Below, piece by piece: positions 29,568-39,400 of a stretch of 64,000 nucleotides of DNA. The notes under the pieces were generated by a model. It was not told where the DNA came from. It worked only from the letters and a program-made list of their open reading frames with translations, and did not search any database. The stretch covers positions 467,078-531,077 of the forward strand of contig JIBA01000014.1 in assembly GCA_000620545.1 (NCBI GenBank), in the 5' to 3' direction. This stretch comes from Intrasporangiaceae bacterium URHB0013 (GTDB taxonomy: Bacteria; Actinomycetota; Actinomycetes; Actinomycetales; Dermatophilaceae). The position numbers and the translations under genes were made by a program. Each line of letters starts with the position of its first letter. Positions within the stretch are counted from its first letter, which is position 1.

Positions 29568-30959
29568 TCAGGCCGGGGCGTCGAGCTTCAGCCCGAGCAG
29601 CGCGTTCTCGACGACCTCGGCCAGCGCCGGGTGGATCCAGTACTGCCCACGAGCGAGGTCGTGGACCGTCGTGCCGAACGCCATCCCCTGCACGAGTGGC
29701 TGGATGAGGGAGGTGGCCAGGGGACCCATGAGGTGCGCGCCGAGCAGGAGCCCCGTCGAGGGGTCGGCCACCAGCTTGCAGACGCTCGTCGTGTCCTCCA
29801 TGGCCCAGCCGTATGCCGTGTCGCCGTACGCCTGGACGTGCACGGTGTGATGGCGCCCCTGCTCGATGCACTCCTGCTCGGTGAGGCCCACGGTCGCCAC
29901 CTGCGGGTGGCTGAAGACCCCCGACGGCACGTGCCGGTGCGGCAGCGGGCGCAGGTCCGCGGGGTGCACGAGGTTGTGCGCGATCGTCCGTGCCTCAGCG
30001 TTGGCCAGGTGCTTGAGCTGGTGGGGTGCGCTGACGTCGCCGAGGGCCCAGACGCCGGGTGCGCTCGTGCGGCCGTACTCGTCGACCGCGATGCGACCGT
30101 CGTCGAGCAGCCCGAGGCCGGCGGCCTGGGCCCCCAGCCCAGCACTGTTGGGTCGGCGACCGGTCGCGACGAGGAGCAGGTCGGCGTCGACCACCGCAGT
30201 GTTGTCGAGGTGCAGGCGGACCCCGGCGCCGTCGTCGCCGGGCTCGAGGGCCACGACGTTGGTGAGCGTGCGCACGTCCCACTGCTCGCGGGCCAGGTCG
30301 GTGAAGCGCTGCGCGATCTCGGTGTCGAGGTGACGCAGCAGCAGGGACGACCTGGCGATGACCGTCACGTGGACGCCGAAGGAGGCGAAGACGTGCGCCA
30401 TCTCCGCCGCGATGAACCCGCCGCCGATGATCGCGAGGCGCTCGGGCAGCGCCTCGATGCGCATGACCGTGTCCGAGGTGTGGAACGGCAGACCCGACTC
30501 GGTGACGACGTCGGGCACGACGGGGTGCGCGCCGGCGGCCACGACGACCTGGTCGGCCGTCACGGTCTCCTGGCTGCCGTCGCCGAGCTCCACGGTGAGC
30601 GTCCGGTCTCCGGTGAAGTGGGCGTGCCCGAAGAAGGCCGTCGTGTTGGGCCCCTCCACGCGGTAGCGCCGGCCGCCCTCGGAGATGGGGTCGATGCGCC
30701 CGAAGACGCGGTCGCGGACATCGCTCCAGCGCACACCCTGCAGCGCCGCGTCGACGCCGTAGCGCCCTGCCTGACGCACGTCCAGCGCCAGGTCGGCCGC
30801 GTGGACGAACATCTTCGTCGGGATGCAGCCGACGTTGAGGCAGGTCCCGCCGAACGTCCCACCCTCGATGATCGCGACGCGCTTGTCGTCGAAGTCCGGC
30901 GTCACGAGGGAGTTGCCCGAGCCACTGCCGATGATGGCCAGGTCGTAGTGCTGCGTCAC
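29568..30959 (-). CDS. mtr: Mycothione reductase
   Basis: 463 residues. FAD-binding GSGSGNS at the N-terminus, redox-active disulfide in GGTCLNVGCIPTK, NADPH-binding AIIGGGFIAAEMAHVF, FAD motif VWALGDVS, and catalytic HPALAEVVE near the end. GSGSGN and HPALAEVVENALL favour mycothione reductase over glutathione or lipoamide dehydrogenase. It regenerates mycothiol, the actinobacterial low-molecular-weight thiol, which fits sigR/rsrA in the same window. GTG 30959 is 6 nt after TAGGCT. Confidence 0.92.
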   Translation of the reverse strand: MTQHYDLAIIGSGSGNSLVTPDFDDKRVAIIEGGTFGGTCLNVGCIPTKMFVHAADLALDVRQAGRYGVDAALQGVRWSDVRDRVFGRIDPISEGGRRYRVEGPNTTAFFGHAHFTGDRTLTVELGDGSQETVTADQVVVAAGAHPVVPDVVTESGLPFHTSDTVMRIEALPERLAIIGGGFIAAEMAHVFASFGVHVTVIARSSLLLRHLDTEIAQRFTDLAREQWDVRTLTNVVALEPGDDGAGVRLHLDNTAVVDADLLLVATGRRPNSAGLGAQAAGLGLLDDGRIAVDEYGRTSAPGVWALGDVSAPHQLKHLANAEARTIAHNLVHPADLRPLPHRHVPSGVFSHPQVATVGLTEQECIEQGRHHTVHVQAYGDTAYGWAMEDTTSVCKLVADPSTGLLLGAHLMGPLATSLIQPLVQGMAFGTTVHDLARGQYWIHPALAEVVENALLGLKLDAPA

Positions 30960-30965
30960 CGTCGC

Positions 30966-30971
30966 AGCCTA
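30966..30971 (-). promoter_or_regulatory. -10 TAGGCT, leaderless start of mtr
   Basis: TAGGCT, 6-nt gap, GTG at 30959. Confidence 0.55.
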
Positions 30972-31060
30972 CGTGGCAGACCCGACCGATCCGGGAGCGG
31001 CGTCACCCCGCGCGGCTCGGTCACGGCATACGCCCTCGGTGGGAGCCGGGGGCTCAGGTG

Positions 31061-32203
31061 TCAACGAGCGCCCCGCAGCAGGCGCACGTGGGGCGCGGTC
31101 GCGGGATCGAAGCCGAAGCCGAGCGCGAGGTACGTCGCGGCGAAGTCGGTCAGGGCGACGTGGTGCGCGAGGCGCAGCAGGGGGTCGGACGCGGGGGCGT
31201 CGACGAGCGAGACACGGACACCTGCGTCCTCGGCGACGGACACGACGGTGTCGACCAGGTCCTGCCGGTCGCCGGGTGAGGTGTCACGCAGCATGATGAG
31301 CCGCAGCGGGGACCGGCTCGGACCGTCGAGGAACGGGTCGGCGAAGATGTCGTCGCTGCCGCCGCCGCCGGACTGTCCCGGCGCCAGCGGGCCGTCGAAG
31401 CACGCCACGATCTGGCTCGCCGCGTCGGGCAGGCAGCCGTGCGCGACGGGCACCCGACCCGTGCGGCCGAACATCGCGGCTGCCCGGCGCGCGGTGACGT
31501 CGCCGAAGGGGCCCTCGCCGAGGACGATGGGCGTCGACTCGGCCAGCTCGATGGCGAGCACCTTGGCGGGGTTGACGAACGACTCTGAGGACGGACGCGC
31601 GTCGGTGGCCGTGCGGTCGAGGAGGTCGGCGAGCTCGGCCAGGGTCTCGTGACTCACGGACGCGATGCCCAGCGCATCGGCGGCGAGCAGCGCGGGCGTG
31701 GCCTGGGCCCACACCGAGGTCCGCGACGAAGAGCCGCCGACGGCGATCGGGACGTGGACGCCGTGGGCCCGCGCGCACACCTCGGCCAGCGGCGAGTCAG
31801 CCGCCCCGACCGTCACGAGGAAGGCGCCCCGCCGCGCCGCCTCGGCGGCGAGCGCGAGTGTCCCTGCTGCACGTCCGGACTGCGACACGGCGATGACGAC
31901 GTCGAGAGCACCCACCCAGCCGGGCAGGGAGCCCGACGAGCAGCTTTGGACCGGCAGCGCCGCCGCACCGCGCGAGACCGCCTCGAAGAGGTCGGCCACG
32001 GCGGCGGACCCACCGGCCGCCGCGACGACGACGCCGCGGGGCTCGACGTCACGAAGCCGGTCGAGGCCTGCTTCGGCGGAGGCCGCGACGGTGCGCCGCA
32101 CCTGCGCCCCGGCCCCGGCGAGGGCGCGCAAGGTGTCGCTGGAGTCGAGTGAGCTCAGGGCGCCCTCGTCGTCGAGGCGGGCTTCGTCGAACACGGCGCC
32201 CAC
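31061..32203 (-). CDS. SIS-domain sugar-phosphate isomerase (PGI/PMI-like)
   Basis: 380 residues. The first SIS domain has VVVAAAGGSAAVADL and VIAVSQSGRAAGTLALA; the second half has PIVLGEGPFGDVTARRAAAMF and a bacterial PGI/PMI C-terminal region ending FAATYLALGFGFDP. Such proteins interconvert fructose-6-P with glucose-6-P and/or mannose-6-P. In the manB operon it would feed mannose-phosphate synthesis for envelope glycans. The start is GTG 32203 or 32194. Last of manB-Trm112-SIS, with a 5-bp gap to Trm112. Confidence 0.8.
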   Translation of the reverse strand: MGAVFDEARLDDEGALSSLDSSDTLRALAGAGAQVRRTVAASAEAGLDRLRDVEPRGVVVAAAGGSAAVADLFEAVSRGAAALPVQSCSSGSLPGWVGALDVVIAVSQSGRAAGTLALAAEAARRGAFLVTVGAADSPLAEVCARAHGVHVPIAVGGSSSRTSVWAQATPALLAADALGIASVSHETLAELADLLDRTATDARPSSESFVNPAKVLAIELAESTPIVLGEGPFGDVTARRAAAMFGRTGRVPVAHGCLPDAASQIVACFDGPLAPGQSGGGGSDDIFADPFLDGPSRSPLRLIMLRDTSPGDRQDLVDTVVSVAEDAGVRVSLVDAPASDPLLRLAHHVALTDFAATYLALGFGFDPATAPHVRLLRGAR

Positions 32204-32208
32204 GGCCG

Positions 32209-32433
32209 TCAGCCGTCGGTGCGGCGGGCGAGGTCGACGAGCAGGACGGGCACGCCGCCCTCGACGGGATAGGCGAGGTGGCAGGTGTCGCAGCGCAGCT
32301 CGGCGACCTCGGCGTCGTCCGTGGCACCCGGCTCTCCAGCGGCGCGCTCGACGTCGGCGAGCTCACCCTTGCACTGCGGGCAGCGGATGATGCCGCGCAG
32401 CCACGGCTCGATGGTCTGCTGGCTGTGGCTCAC
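32209..32433 (-). CDS. Trm112-family small zinc protein
   Basis: 74 residues with two CxxC pairs (CPQC and CDTC) forming one zinc site and the closing LAYPVEGGVPVLL typical of Trm112/YcaR-like proteins. In other organisms Trm112 stabilises methyltransferases; in actinobacteria the short form sits in the manB operon with an unknown partner. GTG overlaps the manB stop codon by 4 bp (GTGA). Confidence 0.88.
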   Translation of the reverse strand: MSHSQQTIEPWLRGIIRCPQCKGELADVERAAGEPGATDDAEVAELRCDTCHLAYPVEGGVPVLLVDLARRTDG

Positions 32434-33911
32434 GAAGCGGCTCCTGCGTCCTGGGCGGGGGTCGACCCGGTCGGGGTGGGCGCGTCGGCACCCGACCGGA
32501 TGAGGGCGAGCAGCTCGTCGCGCACGTCCTGCATCGTCTCACGGTCGGCGGCCTCGACGTTGAGCCGCAGGAGCGGCTCGGTGTTGGAGGCGCGCACGTT
32601 GAACCACCACATCGCGGTGGAGCCCTCGGGGCACGTCACGGTGAGCCCGTCGAGCTCGTCGGTGGCGGCCCCGCGCACCTGCGCCCAGGCCCGGACCTGC
32701 TCGACGACCGCGGCCTGGTCGACCACCGTGGAGTTGATCTCGCCGGAGGCGACGTAGCGCTCGTACTCGTCGCAGAGGTCGGACAGCGGGCCGGCCTGCT
32801 CGCCGAGCGCGGCGAGCACGTGCATGGCGGCGAGCATGCCGGTGTCGGCGTACCAGAAGTCACGGAAGTAGTAGTGCGCCGAGTGCTCACCGCCGAACAC
32901 GGCTCCGGCGCGCGCCATCTCGGCCTTGATGAACGAGTGGCCGACGCGCGTGCGCACCGGGGTCGCGTCGTTCTCGACGACGACCTCGCGCACCGCCGCG
33001 CTGGAGATGACGTTGTGCACGATGGACACCTCGGTGTCGCCGGCCTCACGGGCGCGGTTGATCTCGCGGACCGCGACGAGCCCGGTGACGGCGCTGGGCG
33101 AGACGGGCTCGCCCTCGGCGTCGACGACGAAGCAGCGGTCGGCGTCACCGTCGAAGGCGAGCCCGATGTCGGCGCCGTGCCTGCGGACCGCCGCCTGCAG
33201 GTCGACGAGGTTGGCCGGGTCGAGGGGGTTGGCCTCGTGGTTCGGGAAGGTGCCGTCGAGCTCGAAGTAGAGGGGGACGATCTCGAGCGGCAGCTCAGGC
33301 AGGCCGGTTCCGGTGCCGAGGACGGCCGGGACGGTATGACCGCCCATGCCGTTGCCGGCGTCGACGACGACCTTCAGCGGACGCGAACCCGAGAGGTCGA
33401 CCAGGCCCCGCAGGAAGGCGGCATAGTCACCGAGCAGGTCGCGGGTCGTCACGGAGCCGGGACCGGCGGCCGGTTGGGGCAGGCCGGTGCCACCGTCGAG
33501 CAGCCACTGGGCGAGGTCGCGGATCTCGGCGAGGCCCGAGTCCTGACCGACCGGACGCGCCGCCGAGCGGCAGAGCTTGATGCCGTTGTACTGGGCCGGG
33601 TTGTGGCTCGCGGTGAACATGGCACCGGGTGCGTCGAGAGCGCCGCTGGCGTAGTAGAGGCCGTCGGTCGAGCAGAGCCCGATGACGGTGACGTCGACAC
33701 CGCGCGAGGTCACGCCGGCGGCGAAGGCCTCGGACAGCTCTGGCGAGCTCGGGCGCATGTCGTGACCGATGACGACGCCGCTCGCGCCGTCCGGGACGGC
33801 GACGACCTCTGCGAACGCGGCACCGATGGCGTGCGCCACGTCGGGCGAGAGCTGCTCGGGCACGGTTCCACGTACGTCGTAGGCCTTGACGAAGTCTGCG
33901 AGGTGGGGCAC
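32430..33911 (-). CDS. manB: Phosphomannomutase/phosphoglucomutase
   Basis: 493 residues from GTG 33911. Active-site serine S102 in TASHNPAQYNG, Mg-binding loop DGDADR, sugar-binding GGEHSAHYYF and phosphate-binding RASNTEPLLRLN are all present. It interconverts hexose-6-P and hexose-1-P for GDP-mannose and cell wall glycans. GTG 33911 lies 7 nt after TAGGGT, so leaderless translation is likely; GTG 33920 directly abuts that hexamer and is less likely. First gene of the manB-Trm112-SIS operon. Confidence 0.95.
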   Translation of the reverse strand: MPHLADFVKAYDVRGTVPEQLSPDVAHAIGAAFAEVVAVPDGASGVVIGHDMRPSSPELSEAFAAGVTSRGVDVTVIGLCSTDGLYYASGALDAPGAMFTASHNPAQYNGIKLCRSAARPVGQDSGLAEIRDLAQWLLDGGTGLPQPAAGPGSVTTRDLLGDYAAFLRGLVDLSGSRPLKVVVDAGNGMGGHTVPAVLGTGTGLPELPLEIVPLYFELDGTFPNHEANPLDPANLVDLQAAVRRHGADIGLAFDGDADRCFVVDAEGEPVSPSAVTGLVAVREINRAREAGDTEVSIVHNVISSAAVREVVVENDATPVRTRVGHSFIKAEMARAGAVFGGEHSAHYYFRDFWYADTGMLAAMHVLAALGEQAGPLSDLCDEYERYVASGEINSTVVDQAAVVEQVRAWAQVRGAATDELDGLTVTCPEGSTAMWWFNVRASNTEPLLRLNVEAADRETMQDVRDELLALIRSGADAPTPTGSTPAQDAGAAS

Positions 33912-33918
33912 GCCGAAC

Positions 33919-33924
33919 ACCCTA
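33919..33924 (-). promoter_or_regulatory. -10 TAGGGT, leaderless start of manB
   Basis: TAGGGT, 7-nt gap, GTG at 33911. It lies between the DUF3499 stop and manB. Confidence 0.5.
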
Positions 33925-33928
33925 GTGG

Positions 33929-34321
33929 TCAGGAGTCCTTGAGGATGCGCAGGTGTCCGCGGCGGCCCGACTCGACGGCCCCGGAGTCCGCCTCGGCGTT
34001 GGCCTGGCCCCGCGAGGTCGTGCGGGTCTCGCCCGGTCGGCCCCTGCGCGGACGCCCGGCCTCGCGCACGGCATCGGCCAGGGCGAGCAGGTCGTCGGCA
34101 GCGAGCGCCGGCTCCGGGAAGTCGCCACCCACGCGCACGACCTCCCAGCCGCGGGGAGCCGTCATGCGTTCGGCGTGCTCGAGGCACAGGTCGTACGTGT
34201 GGGGCTCGGCGTAGGTCGCGAGCGGCCCGACGACGACCGCGCGGTCGGCGTACGCGTACGTCAGGGTCGCGACGGCGGGACGGGCGCATCCCGTCTTCGA
34301 GCAACCACGTGTCAGACCCAC
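33929..34321 (-). CDS. DUF3499 family protein
   Basis: 130 residues from GTG 34321. RGCSKTGCARPAVATLTY, GPLATYAEPHTYDLCLEHAERM and APRGWEVVRVGG are diagnostic of DUF3499, with four Cys and two His in positions suggesting a zinc site. The C-terminal ~45 residues are low-complexity. The role is unknown; the family is restricted to actinobacteria and located beside manB. TAGAGT (34335-34330) lies 8 nt before the start, giving a very short leader. Confidence 0.85.
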   Translation of the reverse strand: MGLTRGCSKTGCARPAVATLTYAYADRAVVVGPLATYAEPHTYDLCLEHAERMTAPRGWEVVRVGGDFPEPALAADDLLALADAVREAGRPRRGRPGETRTTSRGQANAEADSGAVESGRRGHLRILKDS

Positions 34322-34437
34322 GATCCGGGACTCTAGCCCGCCCTCCTGGAGAGGACGAATCACCACGCCGTCGGAGCACGAGATGGCCGACGGCGTCAGC
34401 CTCCGGGTGGCGTCCGCGCGTCCGGTGCCCGTCGATC

Positions 34438-34443
34438 TAGAGT
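34438..34443 (+). promoter_or_regulatory. -10 TAGAGT, leaderless start of zincin-like gene
   Basis: TAGAGT, 6-nt gap, GTG at 34450. The divergent DUF3499 gene uses the identical hexamer. Confidence 0.55.
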
Positions 34444-34449
34444 GGACGC

Positions 34450-34884
34450 GTGGACACCCTCGAGCCCCGCACTCCCGGGCGTCGCCGTCGGCGTGACCGG
34501 CACGGGCGCGGGCAGCGGGGACCACTGGCCTGGCCCCCGGTCCCCGCCATGACCTCGCGCCGCGACGAGTTCGACGACTTCGTCCTGGACGCCGCTGCCC
34601 GGCTGGAGGCGACGTGTGGCCGTGCTTTTCCAGAAGTGGAGTTCGCCGTCGAGGACGTGCCCCGCGGACCTGCGCCGTGGGACCACCGCGAGGTGCCGCT
34701 CGGTCGGCTCTATCCCGCGACGAGCGCCCGGCCGGCCCGGATCGTCGTCTACCGCCGACCCGTCGAGACGCGCGTCACCGACCGACGCGACGTCGCGGCT
34801 CTCGTGGCCGACATCGTGACGGAGCAGGTCGCCGGCCTGCTCGGGGTCTCGCCCGAGGAGCTCGACCCCGGCTTCGGGGACTGA
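34450..34884 (+). CDS. Zincin-like metallopeptidase-family protein (PF06262-type), motif degenerate
   Basis: 144 residues from GTG 34450. After a basic N-terminal extension (about 35 residues) comes FDDFVLDAAARLEATCGRAFPEVEFAVEDVP, then RIVVYRRPVETR and VADIVTEQVAGLLGVSPEELDPGF. This is the actinobacterial branch of the zincin-like family; the HExxH zinc motif of other members is replaced by DIVTEQ, so peptidase activity is doubtful. It is divergent from DUF3499 and convergent with DUF5719. Confidence 0.75.
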   Translation: MDTLEPRTPGRRRRRDRHGRGQRGPLAWPPVPAMTSRRDEFDDFVLDAAARLEATCGRAFPEVEFAVEDVPRGPAPWDHREVPLGRLYPATSARPARIVVYRRPVETRVTDRRDVAALVADIVTEQVAGLLGVSPEELDPGFGD

Positions 34885-34912
34885 CTCGCCCTGAGTGAGT
34901 GCTGCACGGTCA

Positions 34913-34931
34913 CCGGCGTGCCGGACGCCGG
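34913..34931. terminator. Hairpin between zincin-like gene and DUF5719
   Basis: CCGGCGT (34913-34919) and ACGCCGG (34925-34931) with a 5-nt loop, between convergent stop codons. Confidence 0.55.
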
Positions 34932-34944
34932 CTTCCCGACGGCG

Positions 34945-36411
34945 TCAGTTGCGCACCTGACGTACCGGCACGGAGAGGGCCCGCACGGGCGCATCACTGA
35001 GCGAGGCCACCGAGAAGAAGGGCACTCCCGCGTCGACACCGGCAACCGAGACGGCGCCGCGCAGCGTGCCGCTGGTCGGGACCACCCAGACGCCGTCGGC
35101 GCCCTTCGCGTCGACCGCCACGGTGGAGTCCGCCGGGACGTCCACCGAGGACACCAGCGCGTCGTCTCCGGTGCCGAGGCGCACCTGAGCCGTGGCGTGC
35201 GCCGAACCCGCTGTCAGCAGAAGGCGTTTCGTCGTGCCGTCGAGTCCGGGGAGCAGCACGCCGGAGACACCCCGAAGGGGTGGGGTCGCGGGCGTCCAGG
35301 CGAAGTCACCCATGAGGTCGCCGGTCGTCGACCGCCGTTCGGTCCACGCCGCGGCGACGACCGGCTGGTCGGACCGGATCCCGAGCCCCATCGCCGGCGA
35401 GCCGGACGGGACCACGACGTCGAGCGTCGAGCCGGCGGGGACCCGGACGGCCCTGAGCTCGTCGGGCTGCACCGGCCCCTTGTCGGTGAGCAGCCGTACC
35501 TGGGCCAGGGCCTCGGTCCCACCGGGGTTGGCCAGGCGCAGCCAGACGCCACTGCCCGTCTCGACGCCGGGAACGACGAGGTCCGTGCTCGGGGACGTGG
35601 CACGGGTCGAGTCGTCGATGCCCCGGCCGGTGGCCCCGAGGATCCACTGTTCGTCGAGCACGGCCGACACGACGCCACCGGAGGCGGTGACGTGCACGAC
35701 GGGGGACGCCTCGTCCGGCGCGACGGCGTCGAGGGAGAGGACCTCACGCGATCGCGGGGGGATCGAGATGCTGCGGTCGCCCGCGTCGTCGACGGGTCCG
35801 CCGCGCCCCAGGACCTCGAAGGAGACGGACACGGCGTTGGCACCAGGGTTGCTGACGATGACCCGCTCGGTGCGCGACGGGCCCCCGCCGCCGCCGACGA
35901 GCCACACGTCGGACGACGGCAGCTGGCACGGGGTCACTGCGAGACCACGGTCGTCGCCGCCGGTTCGGCGCCACACCTGGGTGGCCACGAGGCCGGGCGC
36001 CAGGGCGCCCCTCCCCCTGGCGATGACGACGTCGGGAGCAGCGGCTCGCGCCGAGGTCACCGCTCCCCGGTCCGAGGTCTGGGCGAGCCCGGACGACGAC
36101 GGACCGCCGAGCAGCTGGACGGTGCCCGAGCCGCCGACCGGGGCCCCTGCGACGACGCCCTCGTCGGGGGACGCCGCGGCGACCGTGACATCGCCCTCGA
36201 CGTCACGCAGCCCGGTGGCGCCGAGGCGCTGCTGCCCCGGGCACACGAGGAACGCCTCGTCGAGCAGGACGCTGGACGACTCGGGCAGACCGGCTCGTTC
36301 GCCCGGGCTCGCGAGCTGCACCGAGCCGCTCACCCGGGTTGCGCCGACAGCGAGCCCCGCGGCGACGAGCGCCACCGAGCCCGCGCGAAGCATGCCGGAC
36401 ACGTTCGTCAT
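34945..36411 (-). CDS. DUF5719 secreted/membrane-anchored protein
   Basis: 488 residues. An N-terminal hydrophobic segment (MLRAGSVALVAAGLAVGATRV) suggests export; the rest is beta-rich with repeated Ig/adhesion-like strands (VSNPGANAVSVSFEVLG, LRLANPGGTEALAQVRLL, LLLTAGSAHATAQVRLG). This is the DUF5719 family, always seen next to the large GT2 gene. ATG overlaps the stop of that gene (ATGA). Likely an extracytoplasmic partner of the glycosyltransferase; this is context inference. Confidence 0.8.
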   Translation of the reverse strand: MTNVSGMLRAGSVALVAAGLAVGATRVSGSVQLASPGERAGLPESSSVLLDEAFLVCPGQQRLGATGLRDVEGDVTVAAASPDEGVVAGAPVGGSGTVQLLGGPSSSGLAQTSDRGAVTSARAAAPDVVIARGRGALAPGLVATQVWRRTGGDDRGLAVTPCQLPSSDVWLVGGGGGPSRTERVIVSNPGANAVSVSFEVLGRGGPVDDAGDRSISIPPRSREVLSLDAVAPDEASPVVHVTASGGVVSAVLDEQWILGATGRGIDDSTRATSPSTDLVVPGVETGSGVWLRLANPGGTEALAQVRLLTDKGPVQPDELRAVRVPAGSTLDVVVPSGSPAMGLGIRSDQPVVAAAWTERRSTTGDLMGDFAWTPATPPLRGVSGVLLPGLDGTTKRLLLTAGSAHATAQVRLGTGDDALVSSVDVPADSTVAVDAKGADGVWVVPTSGTLRGAVSVAGVDAGVPFFSVASLSDAPVRALSVPVRQVRN

Positions 36412-39400
36412 GTGCGCCTCCTCGAGCGTCGGTTGCCGAAGGGCAGTGCCATGAAGACCACGAACCCAAGCAGCAGACCCTGACCGAGGCGCCACCACGG
36501 CTGCGCCGCAGCGAGGTCGATCTCGAGGTCACCGGAGGTGGGTGGCACGGCATACGTCGGCTGGGCGGCGCCGGCCACGGGTCGGAGCTCGCGTCCGTCG
36601 AAGGTGACGAGCGCCTGCTGCGACCACTCGGCCGGCTCGGCCAGCACGACGAAGCGGGCGGCGGTGGCGGAGGCGGCGGGCAGCGTCGAGTGGACCGCGG
36701 CGTGCGGGCCGGACGTGGGCACGACCTGCAGCAGCTCGCCATCGGTGTCGACGAGGCGCGCTCGTGACGGCGCGGTCACGGCGACACCCTCGGCAGCGGG
36801 TAGCGGCTGCACCTTCCAGAGGATGCCGCGCTCGCTCGTCCCCAGCCGACTCAGGCCCTCGGACGAGTCGAGCCGACGGGCCAGCGCGGAGTCGGCGGTC
36901 GCACGGACCTGGACGAAGCCGATGCCGAGCCGCGCGAGGGCAGTGGAGTCGAGCGAGTCAGCTCCACGGCCGCCGACCAGGTTGGCGACGGCGTCGACGA
37001 GCGGCGCGTCGTCGGCGTCCGGGGCGCGGTCGAGGTCACGCAGCAGCTCACCCGGCTCCTGGCCGGCCAGGACGAAGTCGACGACGTCCACGGAGGGGCG
37101 CAGCAGCAGCAGGCGGTTGCCCAGTGGGCCGCTCCCCTGTTCGAGCGCGACGGCCGGCAGGGTGGCCTGTCCGACCGACAGCGTGCGCCCGATGCCCTGG
37201 ATCCCCCAGACCGCGGCGCCGGCCAGCACCGGGACGATCGCCAGGGACACGGCGGCGACGGCACCGGCGAAGCCCCAGCGGCGTGCGGGACGGCTCAGGG
37301 AGGCCAGCACGGGCCGGCTGCCCGCGAGCACTCCCACGAGGAGGCCGGCCAGCCACAGCTGGACGCCGACGCCCGCCCAGAGGTGAGCTGCGGCGGACTG
37401 GCCGACGCCGGTCTCTGCCGAACCGAGGACGAGCCGTCCCGACACGAGTGCCCCGGCGAGGCCCAGCAGGGCGAGCAGTCCGCCGACCAGCAGTCCCACG
37501 GACTCGGCCCGACTGCGCCCGCGCGTCGCGAGGCCGAGGATTCCGAGGACGACGAGCGGGGCCCCCAGCCACACCGCCCAGGTGGTGGCGTCCGGATCGC
37601 CGAGGACGCGAGTGAGCACTCCCCACGGGCCACGGTCGTCGGAGGTCGTCACCAGACCGGGACCGGACAGGAGCAGGCGCGGGTCCTCGACGAAGCGGAC
37701 CATCCACGGTCCGAGCAGCGCCGCGGGGACGACGAGCAGCACGAGGGCCCGGACCCGGCGCAGTCCGGGCCCCAGGAGAAGGAGCAACAGGGCGGCAAGG
37801 ACCGCCAGTGCGAGCACGGGTGGCGCGAAGGCCCCGAGCACGGCGGCGGCGAGGGCCGTCGCGAAGGTCGCGGTGAACGTGCCGTCGCGTCGGGCGGCCA
37901 GGCAGAAACCGGCGAGGACGAAGGGCAGCAGCACGTGCACGACGGCCACGCTGACCCGCCCCTCGGAGACGCCGGTCGCCGCGACCCCCGCCGTCCCCCA
38001 CGCCAGAGCGGCCAGCGCCCGGGCCGGCCGCGAGGACGTGACGACACGTCCGGCGAGGTAGGCGGACCACGTCGCGAGCACCGGGGTGAGGAAGAGCAGC
38101 CAGGCGATGGTCACGCCGGCGCTCGACCGGCTCTCGGCGACGCCGGGGACCTGCTCGGCCAGCCACGTCAGCGCAGAGAGCACCGCCAGATGGGGTCCCG
38201 ACTCCGAGCCGGTGCCCAGACCTGCGCCGTGCCAGGCGTCCCGGAACGCGTGCCACAGACCCGATGCGTCGGTGGTGACGGGCCGCAGCTCACCACCGGC
38301 CACGCCGGCGTTGGTCGGCGACAGCGCCCCGGCCCGGATCGCGTCCCGCCAGGCCGCCGTGGTGGCGACGAGCACGGCGACCACGCCGAGAACTCCGGGG
38401 TGACCGACGATGCGACGGGGCAAGGAGGCCGGTAGGTGGTCCAGCGACTCGGAGTCGTCCGCGACGGGACCGGTCTCGGTGGTGACGGCCGCCTCGCGTC
38501 GCGCGCGACTGCGCTCGGGCGTGATCGCGTCCTGGATGTGGTCGACGGTCGTGCGGGCGGCCACGGCGGGGGCGACGAAGAGGGTGCCGAGGTGGTCGCG
38601 GCGCAGACGCTTGGTCCGGCGGCCGCGCCAGCGCGCACCGAGGGTCGCGACGGGGTGCAGCAGGGCGCTGACATCGGTCAGCTCGCGCCAGGCCTGCCGC
38701 GGTCTCTTGGCCACGAGCAGCGTGAGTGAGGAGACGACGGCCGACAGGGCCATCCAGATGGCGAGGAAGGGTGCCGCGAGCGGCGAGCAGCGTGCCAGCG
38801 TCACCTGCCGGGCGGCCCGGCGGGCGCGGCGTTCGAGCTCTCGGGGCCGGGCCACACCCGGTCGCTCACCGTCGATGCCCGCGGACGCCTCACGGACGAC
38901 GGCTCCCGGCACGACGATGACACGGTGGCCGGCGAGCTGGGCCCGCCAACCGAAGTCGAGATCGGCCCCGTGCTCGACGAACACGGCGTCGAAGCCACCG
39001 ATGTCGTCGTAGACAGAGCGCCGCACGAGCATGCCGCTCGTGCTCACCGCGAGAACGTCCGCGCGGTGGTCGTACTGGCCCTGGTCCGCCTCGCCGCGGG
39101 CGGGAGAGGCGAGACGGCGGCCCGTGCGGGTGATCTGGATGCCCATCTCGACCAGCCGTCGCGGGTCGTCCCAGCTGACGATCTTGGGTCCGGCCACCCC
39201 GACGGACTTCGAGCGAAGCCCTGCCTGGAGCAGCTGGGCCAGTGCGTTGGCGCGCGGCACCGTGTCGTCGTGCAGCACCCACACCCAGCTCGACGAGGTG
39301 TCGGGGCCGACCGGGAGCGCGGCGATGCCGTGCTCGATGGCACGGCCGATTGGGACGCGCCGGTCGAGCCGCACGACCTCGACGGACGGGATCGCCCGGC

